Shown here: positions 32,430 to 42,603 of the stretch, one piece after another
Position numbering within the stretch: the stretch's first letter is position 1
Layout: every line of letters begins with the position of its first letter
Assembly (NCBI GenBank): GCA_038534135.1
Contig: JBCAXJ010000018.1
Coordinates: forward strand, 1 to 64,000
DNA: 64,000 nt
DNA from: Thermohalobaculum sp038534135
GTDB lineage: Bacteria > Pseudomonadota > Alphaproteobacteria > Rhodobacterales > Rhodobacteraceae
Reading direction: 5' to 3'
The notes under the pieces: generated by a model
Told to the model about the DNA's origin: nothing
Databases searched by the model: none
Seen by the model: the letters and a program-made list of their open reading frames with translations, nothing else
Program-made: the position numbers and the translations under genes

Positions 32430-32760
32430 GACTTACGAGGACGACGAGGACGTCGTGGAGCCGCCCCAGGTTCGTCGGTTGCGTCTGCTCGTCATGGTTC
32501 TGATGGTCGTTCTCATTCTTGGCATTGTGACGATCACGGTGACCATTGTCATCCGCCTCGGTATCGGAGGTGCTTCGCGCGTCGTTCCTTTGACGGCCGA
32601 GAAGATCACTCTGCCGGTCGATGCCCAGATCACGGCGCTTGGCCAGGGCACTCAGGGCCTGCTGGTCACTGTGAAGAAACCCGACGGCTCGGAGTGGCTG
32701 CGGCTGCACGATACGGATAGCGGGGCATTGCTGCGCGAAACGTCGATTGTCCGAGAATAG
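32428..32760 (+). CDS. DUF6476-like small membrane protein
   Basis: A 110-residue protein with one membrane helix (LLVMVLMVVLILGIVTITVTIVI) and a periplasmic-type domain (LPVDAQITALGQGTQGLLVTV). The acidic N-terminus would be cytoplasmic. The start codon shares two bases with the start of rluD in the opposite direction (CATG at 32427-32430), and its GGAGGAG ribosome site lies inside the rluD coding region. Function unknown. Confidence 0.8.
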   Translation: MTYEDDEDVVEPPQVRRLRLLVMVLMVVLILGIVTITVTIVIRLGIGGASRVVPLTAEKITLPVDAQITALGQGTQGLLVTVKKPDGSEWLRLHDTDSGALLRETSIVRE

Positions 32761-32772
32761 AGTGGCCTCGCC

Positions 32773-33750
32773 CTAAAAGAGTTCGCGATACGCCGGATAT
32801 CCCGCAAGCGGTTCGGCCTCGTAGACGCCCCGCATGATCGCGCGTGCGACGCACTCGGCCGCCATCGTGCCGATCCGGGTCAAGGTGGCCGCCTCGTCAC
32901 CGACAATGTGCTTGCCAGTTGAAAGAACAAACACCGTGTCGCCATCCATTGGCGAGTGTACGGGCCACGTCGTCAGTGCGAGACCGTCCTGTGCCATGAT
33001 CGCCACGCGATACGCCTGATCCCGTGTCAGCGCTGCATCCGTTGCCACAACGGCCAACGTCGTGTTCGCACCTGCTGTCGCATCCGCAACTGGCGATTCA
33101 ACGCTTTTGCTCGGGGGAGGCAACTGCCCACCAAGCTCGCCATTGCGCTCGAGCATCCAGCCTCGAAATGTCCTTGTGCCCGAAAAAACAACGTCTCCGA
33201 CTGAATTCGCCGCGGCAACGGCCCCGACCGTAAGGCCCTCTTCAACCGACGAAGCTGTCCCAAAACCACCCTTCAGGCGGCCCGCAGTTGCGCCGAGTCC
33301 AGCACCCACATTGCCCGACGACGTCTCAAAAGTGGCGGCCCGGTAAGCGGCCAGCCCCAAATCCCACCAGGGCGGATGCTCCCAGCGCTTCAGGCCACCC
33401 GCTGTCAGATCGAACAGGATCGCTTGCGGAACGATCGGCACGATTTCGGACTTCACCGCAAAGCCGATTCCGTCCTGCCGCATCCCGTGCAGGACGCCCC
33501 CGGCCGCGTCCAGCCCATAGGCCGACCCACCCGAAAGGCAGATCCCGTGTACGAAAGGCACCGCCGATCCCGCACCCAACAGCACAGTGTCCCGTGCTCC
33601 GATTCCGCCGCCGCGATGGTCAACCGCCGCGACACAAGGCGCCTCGGGCAGGATCACGGACGCCCCGGTCACCAAGTCGTGGTTCTCGGCATGTCCGACC
33701 CGGATGCCGGGAACGTCGCAGATACTGTTCGAGGCTCCGGGCGCGTTCAT
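32773..33750 (-). CDS. P1 family peptidase (DmpA/NylC-like)
   Basis: A 325-residue self-processing N-terminal nucleophile hydrolase. DVPGIRVGHAEN at the start, CLSGGSAYGLDAAGGVLHGM, and AGANTTLAVVATDAALTR near residue 230, where cleavage before the Thr would free the catalytic residue as in NylC. Relatives act as beta-peptidyl aminopeptidases or amide oligomer hydrolases. GTG/ATG starts at 33750 and 33789 are both open; I use 33750 (MNAPGAS). Confidence 0.9.
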   Translation of the reverse strand: MNAPGASNSICDVPGIRVGHAENHDLVTGASVILPEAPCVAAVDHRGGGIGARDTVLLGAGSAVPFVHGICLSGGSAYGLDAAGGVLHGMRQDGIGFAVKSEIVPIVPQAILFDLTAGGLKRWEHPPWWDLGLAAYRAATFETSSGNVGAGLGATAGRLKGGFGTASSVEEGLTVGAVAAANSVGDVVFSGTRTFRGWMLERNGELGGQLPPPSKSVESPVADATAGANTTLAVVATDAALTRDQAYRVAIMAQDGLALTTWPVHSPMDGDTVFVLSTGKHIVGDEAATLTRIGTMAAECVARAIMRGVYEAEPLAGYPAYRELF

Positions 33751-33836
33751 CACATCCTGAGTGTTGGCAGAGCCGTTCGCCCCTTGCAATCCCCGGCCCC
33801 ACCGCCCGACAGTGATCCAAAGGCAGGGAGACCACC

Positions 33837-34916
33837 ATGGCAGGACCGCTCTCAGGGTTCCGGATCGTCGAGTTCGAGGGCATCGGCCCTGCCCCGTATT
33901 GTGGCATGCTTCTGTCCGACCTGGGCGCGGATATCATCCGCATCGCCCGTCCGTCTGCCAATCGCGGCCCACTGATTGTCCACGGTGGCGATGAACCGAT
34001 CGACCGGGGCCGCACGCTCGTGACGCTGAACCTCAAGGATCCAGCGGATGTCGAGACGGCACTCGGCCTGCTCGAAAAGGCCGATGGCCTGATCGAGGGT
34101 CTGCGTCCCGGCGTTATGGAACGGCTTGGCCTTGGCCCAGACAGCGTTCACGCCCGCAACCCGAAGCTGGTTTACACGCGGATCACTGGATGGGGTCAGG
34201 AAGGCCCCTGGGCAAAGACCGCGGGGCATGACCTGACCTATATCGCGCTCTCCGGCGCGTTGGCGGCAATGGGCGAACCCGGGCGCCCTCCCACCCCGCC
34301 GCTCAACCTGATCGGTGACTATGGCGGCGGCGGATTGTTCGCCGCTTACGGAATGCTCGCAGGCTTGCTGCATGCGCAACGCACGGGCACAGGACAGGTC
34401 GTCGATGCCGCCATGCTGGATGGCAGCGCGTCGCAGATGGCGATGATTTACGGCATGCTGGCGAAGGGCCGTTGGACGCTGGAACGCGGCGCAAACCTGC
34501 TGGATGGCTCGGCCCCGTTCTATCGTTGTTATACCTGCGCCGATGGTAAGTACGTCGCAGTCGGCTCGATCGAACCGCAGTTCTTCACGGCACTGATGGA
34601 CGGGCTGGGCTTGAACGCCGCGGATTGGGATCAGGCCGACCGCAGCCAGTGGCCTGCCTGCGCCGATGCCATCGCAGCAGTTCTGGCAACGCGGACGCGC
34701 GATCATTGGGCCGACCTCTTCGATGGCACCGATGCGTGTGTGGCACCGGTCCTGACGGTGGCGGAAGCGCCGCACCATCCGCACAATGCGGCGAGAGCAT
34801 CCTTCATCGCCGATCCTTATCAGCCCGCGCCCGCGCCCAGGTTCTCGGCGACACCCGGCACGGCAGGGGACGTCGAACATCTCGCTGCCGATGCCGCGCT
34901 GGAGCGATGGTCCTGA
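33837..34916 (+). CDS. alpha-methylacyl-CoA racemase-like (CaiB/BaiF family)
   Basis: A 359-residue family III CoA transferase-fold enzyme. GPLSGFRIVEFEGIGPAPYCGMLLSDLGADIIRI is the racemase N-terminus, RITGWGQEGPWAKTAGHDLTYIALSG carries the catalytic histidine, and GDYGGGGLFAAYGMLAGLLHAQRTG completes the site. It would interconvert (2R)- and (2S)-methylacyl-CoA in branched-chain lipid breakdown, fitting the other acyl-CoA genes in the window. Confidence 0.9.
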   Translation: MAGPLSGFRIVEFEGIGPAPYCGMLLSDLGADIIRIARPSANRGPLIVHGGDEPIDRGRTLVTLNLKDPADVETALGLLEKADGLIEGLRPGVMERLGLGPDSVHARNPKLVYTRITGWGQEGPWAKTAGHDLTYIALSGALAAMGEPGRPPTPPLNLIGDYGGGGLFAAYGMLAGLLHAQRTGTGQVVDAAMLDGSASQMAMIYGMLAKGRWTLERGANLLDGSAPFYRCYTCADGKYVAVGSIEPQFFTALMDGLGLNAADWDQADRSQWPACADAIAAVLATRTRDHWADLFDGTDACVAPVLTVAEAPHHPHNAARASFIADPYQPAPAPRFSATPGTAGDVEHLAADAALERWS

Positions 34917-34957
34917 CACGCGACCGAATTTGACGCGGGGTCGGCTTGGCTACGGCG

Positions 34958-36361
34958 TCAGCCGCCGGCGACAACCCAGCACAAAGCGGCGAAGACCGTC
35001 AACGCAGTGATCGAGTAGACCCCGTTCCACCGCCAGGTCAGCGTCGTCGGGGGCAGACCGGTCGTACCCGCCAACAGCAACGCCCCGGTCGCGTTGGGTG
35101 ACGCCGTCATCGACAGCGCCCAGCCGAAACTCAGCGCCAGCGCCACGTATTCCGGCTCGGCAGGCAGGGACGGCAGGGCAGACACCACGGCAGCCAGAAA
35201 CACCACCATCATCATCGGGCTCAGCGCGATCTGACCACACAGCGTGATCACGATCGGCAGAGCGGCCAGCAGCAGCCAGTCAGGAAGGCGGGCCTGTTCG
35301 GTCCAAACGGCGATCGCGTCCACCGGCGCCAGCTTCGCCGCCGAAATCCCGATGAACCCCGCCGCACCCAGCAGGTAAGCCTCGCGCGCCATTTTCGGGA
35401 TCGAGACCACGGCAATCTCGCGCAACCGCTCCGGCGCACTATCGACCGCGCCACCCCGGCTTTGCACCAGAACCCAGCCGATCAGCATCACCGGTGCGAC
35501 CGTCATCAGCGCCTGCGGTAGGCTCACGTCCACCGCCTCGACCACGGCCCAAGCGCCGACGACCAGCAGCGCATAGACGAACACAAGGTCCAATCCGGCA
35601 CGCCACGGAAATGGCTCGGGCGGTTCGATCGCAAGCCGTGGCTTTCCCCACGTCAGCAGATCCTCGATCCAGCCGACGCCAAGCATCACGGCACTCAGCA
35701 CCAGCGCCAGCAGGATCACCTTGACCGGGTCCAGCCCGGGGATTGCCGAGAAGATGATCACCTGCGTCAACGTCGTCGGCGCCCAGGTGATCACCATCGA
35801 AAACCCCCGGATCAGCGCGCTGATCTGGCGGCGCTCGCGCGTCTTCGCGCGCAACTCTTCCTCGGGCGACTTGATCGCGCGCGCGCGAACCCCGCGCTGG
35901 ATCAGCGGGGCGAGCAGGCTAACGGCGCCAAAGTTCAGAAGAATACCCGCCGTATGCCCGCCGAACCACATCGCGGCATACCGCTTGGCAGGCGGCTGCC
36001 GGGTCGTCCAGTCGCCAACCTTCAGGACCGAGGCCGAGGTCATCGCCGCCTCGCGCAGCAGCATCATCAGCAGGATGAACGCCGTGAAGAAGGCACCCTG
36101 GCGCAAGGCAAACCCCGCATCCGGCCAACCGCCCGGCTTGAACCACAGACCAAACGCAAGCCCTCCGGCCACCGCAAACAACACCCATTCACGCGGACCG
36201 AACCGCGGCATCACCACGACCATCAGCACCAACGCCATGATCCGCGACGGAACATCCGCCCACTCCTGACCAAAGATCAGCCGGGCCAACACCAGTGCCG
36301 ACAGGATCATCAGGACGGCGGCACATATCCGGTCGAGGATGCTCGGTGCGGTCGGGGACAT
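34958..36361 (-). CDS. polytopic inner-membrane protein, possibly an anion/ion transporter
   Basis: About 12 hydrophobic segments in 467 residues. A central cytoplasmic loop is highly charged (IKSPEEELRAKTRERRQ). The second half has short re-entrant-like stretches (SMTASPNATGALLLAG, LCGQIALSPMMM) as in the ion-transporter superfamily, but I cannot name a family. It is convergent with the racemase gene and divergent from the CoA transferase gene. Confidence 0.7.
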   Translation of the reverse strand: MSPTAPSILDRICAAVLMILSALVLARLIFGQEWADVPSRIMALVLMVVVMPRFGPREWVLFAVAGGLAFGLWFKPGGWPDAGFALRQGAFFTAFILLMMLLREAAMTSASVLKVGDWTTRQPPAKRYAAMWFGGHTAGILLNFGAVSLLAPLIQRGVRARAIKSPEEELRAKTRERRQISALIRGFSMVITWAPTTLTQVIIFSAIPGLDPVKVILLALVLSAVMLGVGWIEDLLTWGKPRLAIEPPEPFPWRAGLDLVFVYALLVVGAWAVVEAVDVSLPQALMTVAPVMLIGWVLVQSRGGAVDSAPERLREIAVVSIPKMAREAYLLGAAGFIGISAAKLAPVDAIAVWTEQARLPDWLLLAALPIVITLCGQIALSPMMMVVFLAAVVSALPSLPAEPEYVALALSFGWALSMTASPNATGALLLAGTTGLPPTTLTWRWNGVYSITALTVFAALCWVVAGG

Positions 36362-36438
36362 TGCGCGGGACGCCCGGTTGCGGAAGGATGCCTCCCCATA
36401 CCGCCCCGCTCGCGCGCGGACCAGACAGGGGAGTGATC

Positions 36439-37551
36439 ATGCAGTCGGACCAACCGCTCGCCGGGAAACTGGTTATTGACCTGACGCAGGGGATCGCCGG
36501 TCCCTATTGCGGCCGCCTGCTTGCCGAGCACGGCGCACGGGTGATCAAGATCGAACCGCCCGGCGGCGACTGGGTGCGCGGGCTGGGTGACGGTCCGGAA
36601 GGCGAGTCGGTTCACTTTCTCTACTACAACCTCGGCAAAGAAAGCATCACGCTCGATCTGAAGTCCGAGAGCGGTCTGACCGCCGCTCTGGCACTGATCG
36701 AGAAGGCGGATGTTGTCCTGGAAAGCGCCCGGCCGGGCGTGTCCGAACGTCTCGGCGTCGGGTTCGAAGACGTGAAGGCCCTGAATCCGCGCATAACCTA
36801 TCTCTCGGTTTCCGGCTTCGGGCACACCGGTCCCCGCGCCAACGATCCGCTGACGGATGCGGTCGCGCAAAGTTTCTCAGGCATGATTTCCGTCAACCAC
36901 GGAGAGGACGGCGTTCCGCACAAGCTGCACACCACGATCATCGACTCCGTGACAGGGATCTACGCGTTCCAAGCCGTGTCGATGGCATTGTTCGGCGGCG
37001 TCACCGAAGCCCGGCACCTCGATGTCTCGTTGATGCAGGCAGCGGCTGCCGCGATGGGTCCAAAGATCATGGAGTTTGCCCATCTTGGCCGCGCCCCGAT
37101 GCTATTGAACCCGCCTGCCGGAGCTTACCAGACCGCCGATGGCTGGCTGACCGTCACACTGGTCAAAGAGCAGCATTTCACATCGCTCGTCAAAGCCATG
37201 GGACTAAACGAACTCGCCACGGATCCGCGCTATGCCTCGTTTGCGACACGCCAAGAGAACGAAGCAACGCTGAAGCCATCGATCGCCACACGCATGAAGG
37301 AGCGTCCGACGGCGGAGTGGCTCGATCTGTTCGAGGCAAACGGCGTGCTGGCAGGCCGGATCAACGATTTCGGGATGTGGCTGGAGGAACCGCAGGTCGC
37401 CGCCACACATGCCGCCGACCCGACGACTGTCACCGGTACGTCGATCTTGCCGGTCGCACGCACCCCGGCCCGCGCGCCCGAGACCCGCGCGGCACCAAAG
37501 ACCGGCGAACACACGATCGACATCCTTTCTGAGTTCGGGCTCGCAACATGA
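36439..37551 (+). CDS. CaiB/BaiF family CoA transferase
   Basis: A 370-residue type III CoA transferase: GKLVIDLTQGIAGPYCGRLLAEHGARVIKIEPPGGDW, the conserved NLGKESITLDLKSESG, and SVSGFGHTGPRANDPLTDAVAQSFSG with the catalytic aspartate. It moves CoA between organic acids. ATG 36439 has AGGGGAG upstream. Its stop overlaps the MaoC gene start (ATGA), so the two act together, probably forming and hydrating an unsaturated dicarboxylyl-CoA. Itaconate or mesaconate are possible, but no CitE-type lyase is nearby. Confidence 0.9.
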   Translation: MQSDQPLAGKLVIDLTQGIAGPYCGRLLAEHGARVIKIEPPGGDWVRGLGDGPEGESVHFLYYNLGKESITLDLKSESGLTAALALIEKADVVLESARPGVSERLGVGFEDVKALNPRITYLSVSGFGHTGPRANDPLTDAVAQSFSGMISVNHGEDGVPHKLHTTIIDSVTGIYAFQAVSMALFGGVTEARHLDVSLMQAAAAAMGPKIMEFAHLGRAPMLLNPPAGAYQTADGWLTVTLVKEQHFTSLVKAMGLNELATDPRYASFATRQENEATLKPSIATRMKERPTAEWLDLFEANGVLAGRINDFGMWLEEPQVAATHAADPTTVTGTSILPVARTPARAPETRAAPKTGEHTIDILSEFGLAT

Positions 37552-38042
37552 CCGAGACCTTCGATCCCGCGCAGCACAAGTTCTGCGAGACCCGCTGGTT
37601 CGAGGACTGGGAGGTTGGCGAAAAGTTCTATGTGCCATCCCGCACGATGACGGATGCACTCTTCAGCGCGTTCCAACTGGCCAGCGGTGACAACCATCCG
37701 ATCCACTACGACCGGCCGTATTGCCAGGCGCGCGGGCACCGCGACCTGCTGGCGCACGGGTATCAGGTCGTCGCCCAAGCCTGTGCCGGTGCCAGCGTCC
37801 TGCCACATCATATGGGTGAGGCGTTGATCGGGTTTCTGGAACAGTCTTCGCGCTTCCTGGCGCCAGTTTATGCAGGCGATACGCTTTACCCGATGCTCGA
37901 GATTGCGGATCTGAAGGAAGGCCGTACGACTGGCGTGGTCACAGTGACGCTGGCTATCCACAATCAAGACGGTACACTTGTGTGCGACGGGAATCAGAAA
38001 TACCTGCTGCGGAGGCGATCGGCGCTGCCCAGGTCGGAGTAA
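37548..38042 (+). CDS. MaoC family enoyl-CoA hydratase
   Basis: A 164-residue single hotdog domain. The catalytic D-x4-H motif is SGDNHPIHYDRPYCQARG near residue 45, followed by LAHGYQVVAQACAGA and the DTLYPMLEIADLKEGRTTGVV strand set. It hydrates a trans-2-enoyl-CoA. It is translationally coupled to the CoA transferase gene. Confidence 0.9.
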   Translation: MTETFDPAQHKFCETRWFEDWEVGEKFYVPSRTMTDALFSAFQLASGDNHPIHYDRPYCQARGHRDLLAHGYQVVAQACAGASVLPHHMGEALIGFLEQSSRFLAPVYAGDTLYPMLEIADLKEGRTTGVVTVTLAIHNQDGTLVCDGNQKYLLRRRSALPRSE

Positions 38043-38148
38043 GCTGCGGCGCTTGAATCCGAATATGGAATGTGTTTCCACTGAGTGAAGCTGGCGTGTC
38101 CCAACTGTTGTGGAAGTCCGGGGCCTTTCCTCCTACCCTGAGGGTGTG

Positions 38149-38898
38149 ATGATGGCTGCAGTACCAAATCTGATCGCGGATCTTGGCAGATGCGAAACCT
38201 GTCCGATCCGCCAGCGCGCCATTTGCAGCTATTCCAGCCCGGCGGAGCTTGTCGAACTCGACAAGGCAAAGTTCTATCGTGATTACGAACCGGGGCAGGA
38301 GATCGTTGGCGAAGGCGAACCGACAACGTCCCTTGGCTCGCTGGTATCCGGCGTCGTAGCGCTCCACAAATCGCTGGAGGATGGTCGCCGACAGGTCGTC
38401 GGTCTGCTGTTCGCCTCGGATTTCATCGGTCGTCCTTTCAGACCGAAAGCGCCCTACGAAGCGGTCGCGGTTACACCGGTCAAAATGTGCCTGTTCCAAC
38501 GGCCTGCTTTCGAGAAGCTGATCTCGGAAAGCGCAGCGCTGCAACGCCGACTGCTCGAGATGACACTTGACGAGCTTGATGCCGCGCGCGACTGGCTCGT
38601 ACTGCTGGGGCGAAAGACGGCACGTGAACGCCTCGCCAGTCTGTTGCTGATCCTCGCCCGGCGCGAAGCAAAGCTCAAAGGCGTCGATATTGCCTCGGGC
38701 ATCGAGGCGCAGATCCCACTGACCCGTGAATCAATCGCCGAGTTCCTGGGGCTGACGATCGAAACCGTCAGCCGCCAGTTCACATCGCTGCGCCGCGACG
38801 GTGTGATCGACCTACCGGATAAACGGACCTTCCGGATCGCCGATATTGAAGCCTTGCAGGAACTCGCCGGCGAGGACGATGCGCTCGACGACTTCTGA
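38149..38898 (+). CDS. fnrL: FnrL oxygen-sensing transcriptional regulator
   Basis: A 249-residue Crp/Fnr protein. Cysteines at about 15, 18 and 26 (RCETCPIRQRAIC) and one near 117 (VKMCLFQ) would hold the [4Fe-4S] cluster; the -x2-x7- spacing is that of FnrL. The cyclic-nucleotide-type beta roll is followed by the dimer helix (TLDELDAARDWLVLLGRKTARERLA) and a helix-turn-helix with ETVSRQ, the E-x-x-S-R code for TTGAT. Without oxygen the dimer binds TTGAT-N4-ATCAA; three such sites are in this window, at 11817, 40737 and 49614. The start is one of the two ATGs at 38149 and 38152. Confidence 0.95.
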   Translation: MMAAVPNLIADLGRCETCPIRQRAICSYSSPAELVELDKAKFYRDYEPGQEIVGEGEPTTSLGSLVSGVVALHKSLEDGRRQVVGLLFASDFIGRPFRPKAPYEAVAVTPVKMCLFQRPAFEKLISESAALQRRLLEMTLDELDAARDWLVLLGRKTARERLASLLLILARREAKLKGVDIASGIEAQIPLTRESIAEFLGLTIETVSRQFTSLRRDGVIDLPDKRTFRIADIEALQELAGEDDALDDF

Positions 38899-38908
38899 TC
38901 CCGCAGGC

Positions 38909-39922
38909 TCAGAACCCCTCCAGCACCATCTTGCCTTTCGCCGTGCCGCTTGCCAGCGTCCGGTGCGCAGCCCGGATGTTCGCGGCACAGATTTTTCCCA
39001 AGACCTGGGTCGCGGTCGAACGGATGCGGCCTTCGTCCAGCAAACCGGCCGCGGCGTTCAGGATCTCACCCTGACGCGCAATGTCCGCTGTGCCGAACAG
39101 TGAGCGCGTGAACATCAGTTCCCAGTGGACCGAGACCGACTTCGGCTTGAAGGGCATGATATCCATGACCTCCGGATCATCGATCAGCCCGAAGCGCCCT
39201 TGCGGGGCGATCAACTCCGCGATCTGCGCTGCATAGTTTTGCGTATGCGTCGTAGAAAAGACAAACCCCGGTGCGCCCAGGCCAAGCGCCTCGATCTGAG
39301 ACCCGAGCGGTTCACTATGATTAATCACGTAATGCGCCCCAAGCTCCTTGGCCCAGGCTTGCGTCTCGGGCCGGGACGCCGTTGCGATGACCGTCAGATT
39401 TGTTCTGGCCCGCAGCAACTGGATTGCGATCGAGCCGACCCCACCGGCGCCACCGATGATCAGGACAGCCGGGGCTGCGCCCGGAACGGGATATTCGACA
39501 CGCAGCCGATCGAACAGCATCTCCCACGCCGTCAGAGTCGTCAGCGGCAGCGAGGCCGCGTCAGCATTCGAAACCGAGTGCGGCTTCCGCCCAACGATTC
39601 GCGAGTCGACCAGATGCAGCTCGGCGTTGGTGCCGGAACGGTCGATCGCACCGGCGTACCAGACCATGTCCCCCGGCTTGAACGCCGCGACATCGGCGCC
39701 GACGCCGACCACTTCGCCCACAGCATCCCAGCCAAGGACATTCGGCAGGTCACCCTCGGGCGGACGGCGCATACGGATCTTGTAATCCACCGGATTGACC
39801 GAAATGGCCGCCACACGCACAAGCAGATCATGCCCTTCGGCAACCGGCTCAGAAGCTTCGAAATCAACCAGCGCCCCATCGTCGTCCAAAGCGCCCTGCT
39901 TGATGTATCCAACCGCTTTCAT
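38909..39922 (-). CDS. zinc-type alcohol dehydrogenase family / quinone oxidoreductase
   Basis: A 337-residue MDR enzyme close to the ZADH-like quinone reductase group. MKAVGYIKQGAL starts the protein, SVNPVDYKIRMR and VLGWDAVGEVVGVG come from the GroES domain, and VLIIGGAGGVGSIAIQLLRA is the NAD(P) site. It lacks structural-zinc cysteines. It follows the monooxygenase gene by 38 nt on the minus strand, divergent from an HxlR regulator, an arrangement seen with quinone- or electrophile-responsive genes. Confidence 0.9.
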   Translation of the reverse strand: MKAVGYIKQGALDDDGALVDFEASEPVAEGHDLLVRVAAISVNPVDYKIRMRRPPEGDLPNVLGWDAVGEVVGVGADVAAFKPGDMVWYAGAIDRSGTNAELHLVDSRIVGRKPHSVSNADAASLPLTTLTAWEMLFDRLRVEYPVPGAAPAVLIIGGAGGVGSIAIQLLRARTNLTVIATASRPETQAWAKELGAHYVINHSEPLGSQIEALGLGAPGFVFSTTHTQNYAAQIAELIAPQGRFGLIDDPEVMDIMPFKPKSVSVHWELMFTRSLFGTADIARQGEILNAAAGLLDEGRIRSTATQVLGKICAANIRAAHRTLASGTAKGKMVLEGF

Positions 39923-39960
39923 TGCAAATCCTCCTCGCCAATCAGATGGACCGGAACCGA

Positions 39961-40248
39961 TCAGGCGATCTTGGTCATCTCGTTCAGAACGAAGGCATCG
40001 ACCGCGCCCTCGGTGGCTTGCATATACGCGGCCAGATGCGGCGCGTTCATATGTGTCTGCCACAGTTCACGGCTCTCCCACGTCTCGTAGAACAAAAAGA
40101 TGCCGGGAGTCTCGTTGTCGGCATGCAGATCGTATTGCACGCACCCCGCCTCGGCCCGCGTGATTGGAACCAGCTTCTCCAACTCGGCACGGACCAGCGC
40201 CTCCTTGCCCTTTGCAGCCGTAATCTGAGCCAGAATCGTCAGTGCCAT
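39961..40248 (-). CDS. ABM-domain quinol monooxygenase (YgiN-like)
   Basis: A 95-residue antibiotic-biosynthesis-monooxygenase fold: ILAQITAAKGKEALVRAELEKLVPITRAEAGCVQYDLH and FLFYETWESRELWQTHMNAPHL. YgiN-type proteins oxidise quinols without cofactors. The start is ATG 40248; the frame upstream overlaps the control region. First gene of the pair controlled from the divergent gap. Confidence 0.9.
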   Translation of the reverse strand: MALTILAQITAAKGKEALVRAELEKLVPITRAEAGCVQYDLHADNETPGIFLFYETWESRELWQTHMNAPHLAAYMQATEGAVDAFVLNEMTKIA

Positions 40249-40343
40249 TGTGACTGTTCCTTTTGACATCCCGTCGATGGTGGGCATATGACCAACCAGT
40301 CGCAAACGCGCAAGTACGCACAAGATCGGCCTATAGGCACCAA

Positions 40344-40703
40344 ATGCATACTGTAGACGACCAGGACACCAGGGGCATGACCCGCTTTGAGCGGTATGAC
40401 TGCAGCGGTGGCTGCCCGGTGGAAGGCGCGCTGGAACAGATCGCGGGCAAGTGGAAAGGCCTGATCATCTACCACCTGCTTGATGAGACGCTGCGCTTCA
40501 ACGAACTCGCGCGCCGGGTCGGCACGGTGACACAGCGCAGCCTGACCAAGCAGCTGCGCGAGCTGGAAGCGGACGGGATCGTCAATCGCAACGTCTTTGC
40601 CGTCGTCCCGCCCCGCGTCGAGTACAGCCTGACTGACAAGGGCCGCTGCCTGCGCGATGCGGTCGTCGCCCTGCGCCTTTGGGGAATGCAGTTCCCAAAA
40701 TAG
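40344..40703 (+). CDS. HxlR-family redox-sensing regulator
   Basis: A 119-residue winged helix protein: the N-terminal YDCSGGCPVEGALEQIAGKWKGLIIYHLL includes the conserved cysteine that in HypR and QorR senses oxidants, and LRFNELARRVGTVTQRSLTKQLRELEADGIVNR is the DNA-binding part. It is divergent from the monooxygenase/quinone-reductase pair, with 95 nt between, and most likely represses them until an electrophile modifies the cysteine. The start at ATG 40344 fits the family. Confidence 0.9.
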   Translation: MHTVDDQDTRGMTRFERYDCSGGCPVEGALEQIAGKWKGLIIYHLLDETLRFNELARRVGTVTQRSLTKQLRELEADGIVNRNVFAVVPPRVEYSLTDKGRCLRDAVVALRLWGMQFPK

Positions 40704-40736
40704 GCTGCCGTACGTCACACCCGTCGCACACCAGCG

Positions 40737-40750
40737 TTGATCCAGATCAA
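40737..40750 (+). promoter_or_regulatory. FNR/FnrL box upstream of ccoN
   Basis: TTGATCCAGATCAA is a perfect FNR site, 61 nt before the ccoN start. Class II activation would start the transcript near 40785. Confidence 0.9.
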
Positions 40751-40810
40751 GGCGCCTATTGAGCAGGCGCAGCAACTTCGCCCGCAACGACAAAACCGCG
40801 GAGCGATGCC

Positions 40811-42433
<1,623 letters not shown>

Positions 42434-42438
42434 AACGC

Positions 42439-42603
42439 ATGCAACCCAACACCATCACCCGTGCCGGTCTCGCCCCCGGGACCAGCCTCTGCCGGGCCTT
42501 CTGCCGCGACTACGTGACCCTGACGGGCGAAGGGCTCTGCGCCTCCGGCCGTCATCTGACCCAGATGAAAGACACGACCGAGAAGGACGGGGATGATGAC
42601 TGA
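42439..42603 (+). CDS. 54-residue ORF between ccoN and ccoO
   Basis: The frame starts with ATG 42439, 5 nt after the ccoN stop, with GGAG about 9 nt upstream, and overlaps the ccoO start by 11 nt. It encodes a soluble, cysteine-containing peptide (CRAFCRDYVTLTGEGLC) with an acidic end (TEKDGDDD). In the usual layout ccoO follows ccoN directly, so a 159-nt insert with its own ribosome site is unusual. It could be a small oxidase-related protein, a coupling leader for ccoO, or not translated. Confidence 0.45.
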   Translation: MQPNTITRAGLAPGTSLCRAFCRDYVTLTGEGLCASGRHLTQMKDTTEKDGDDD

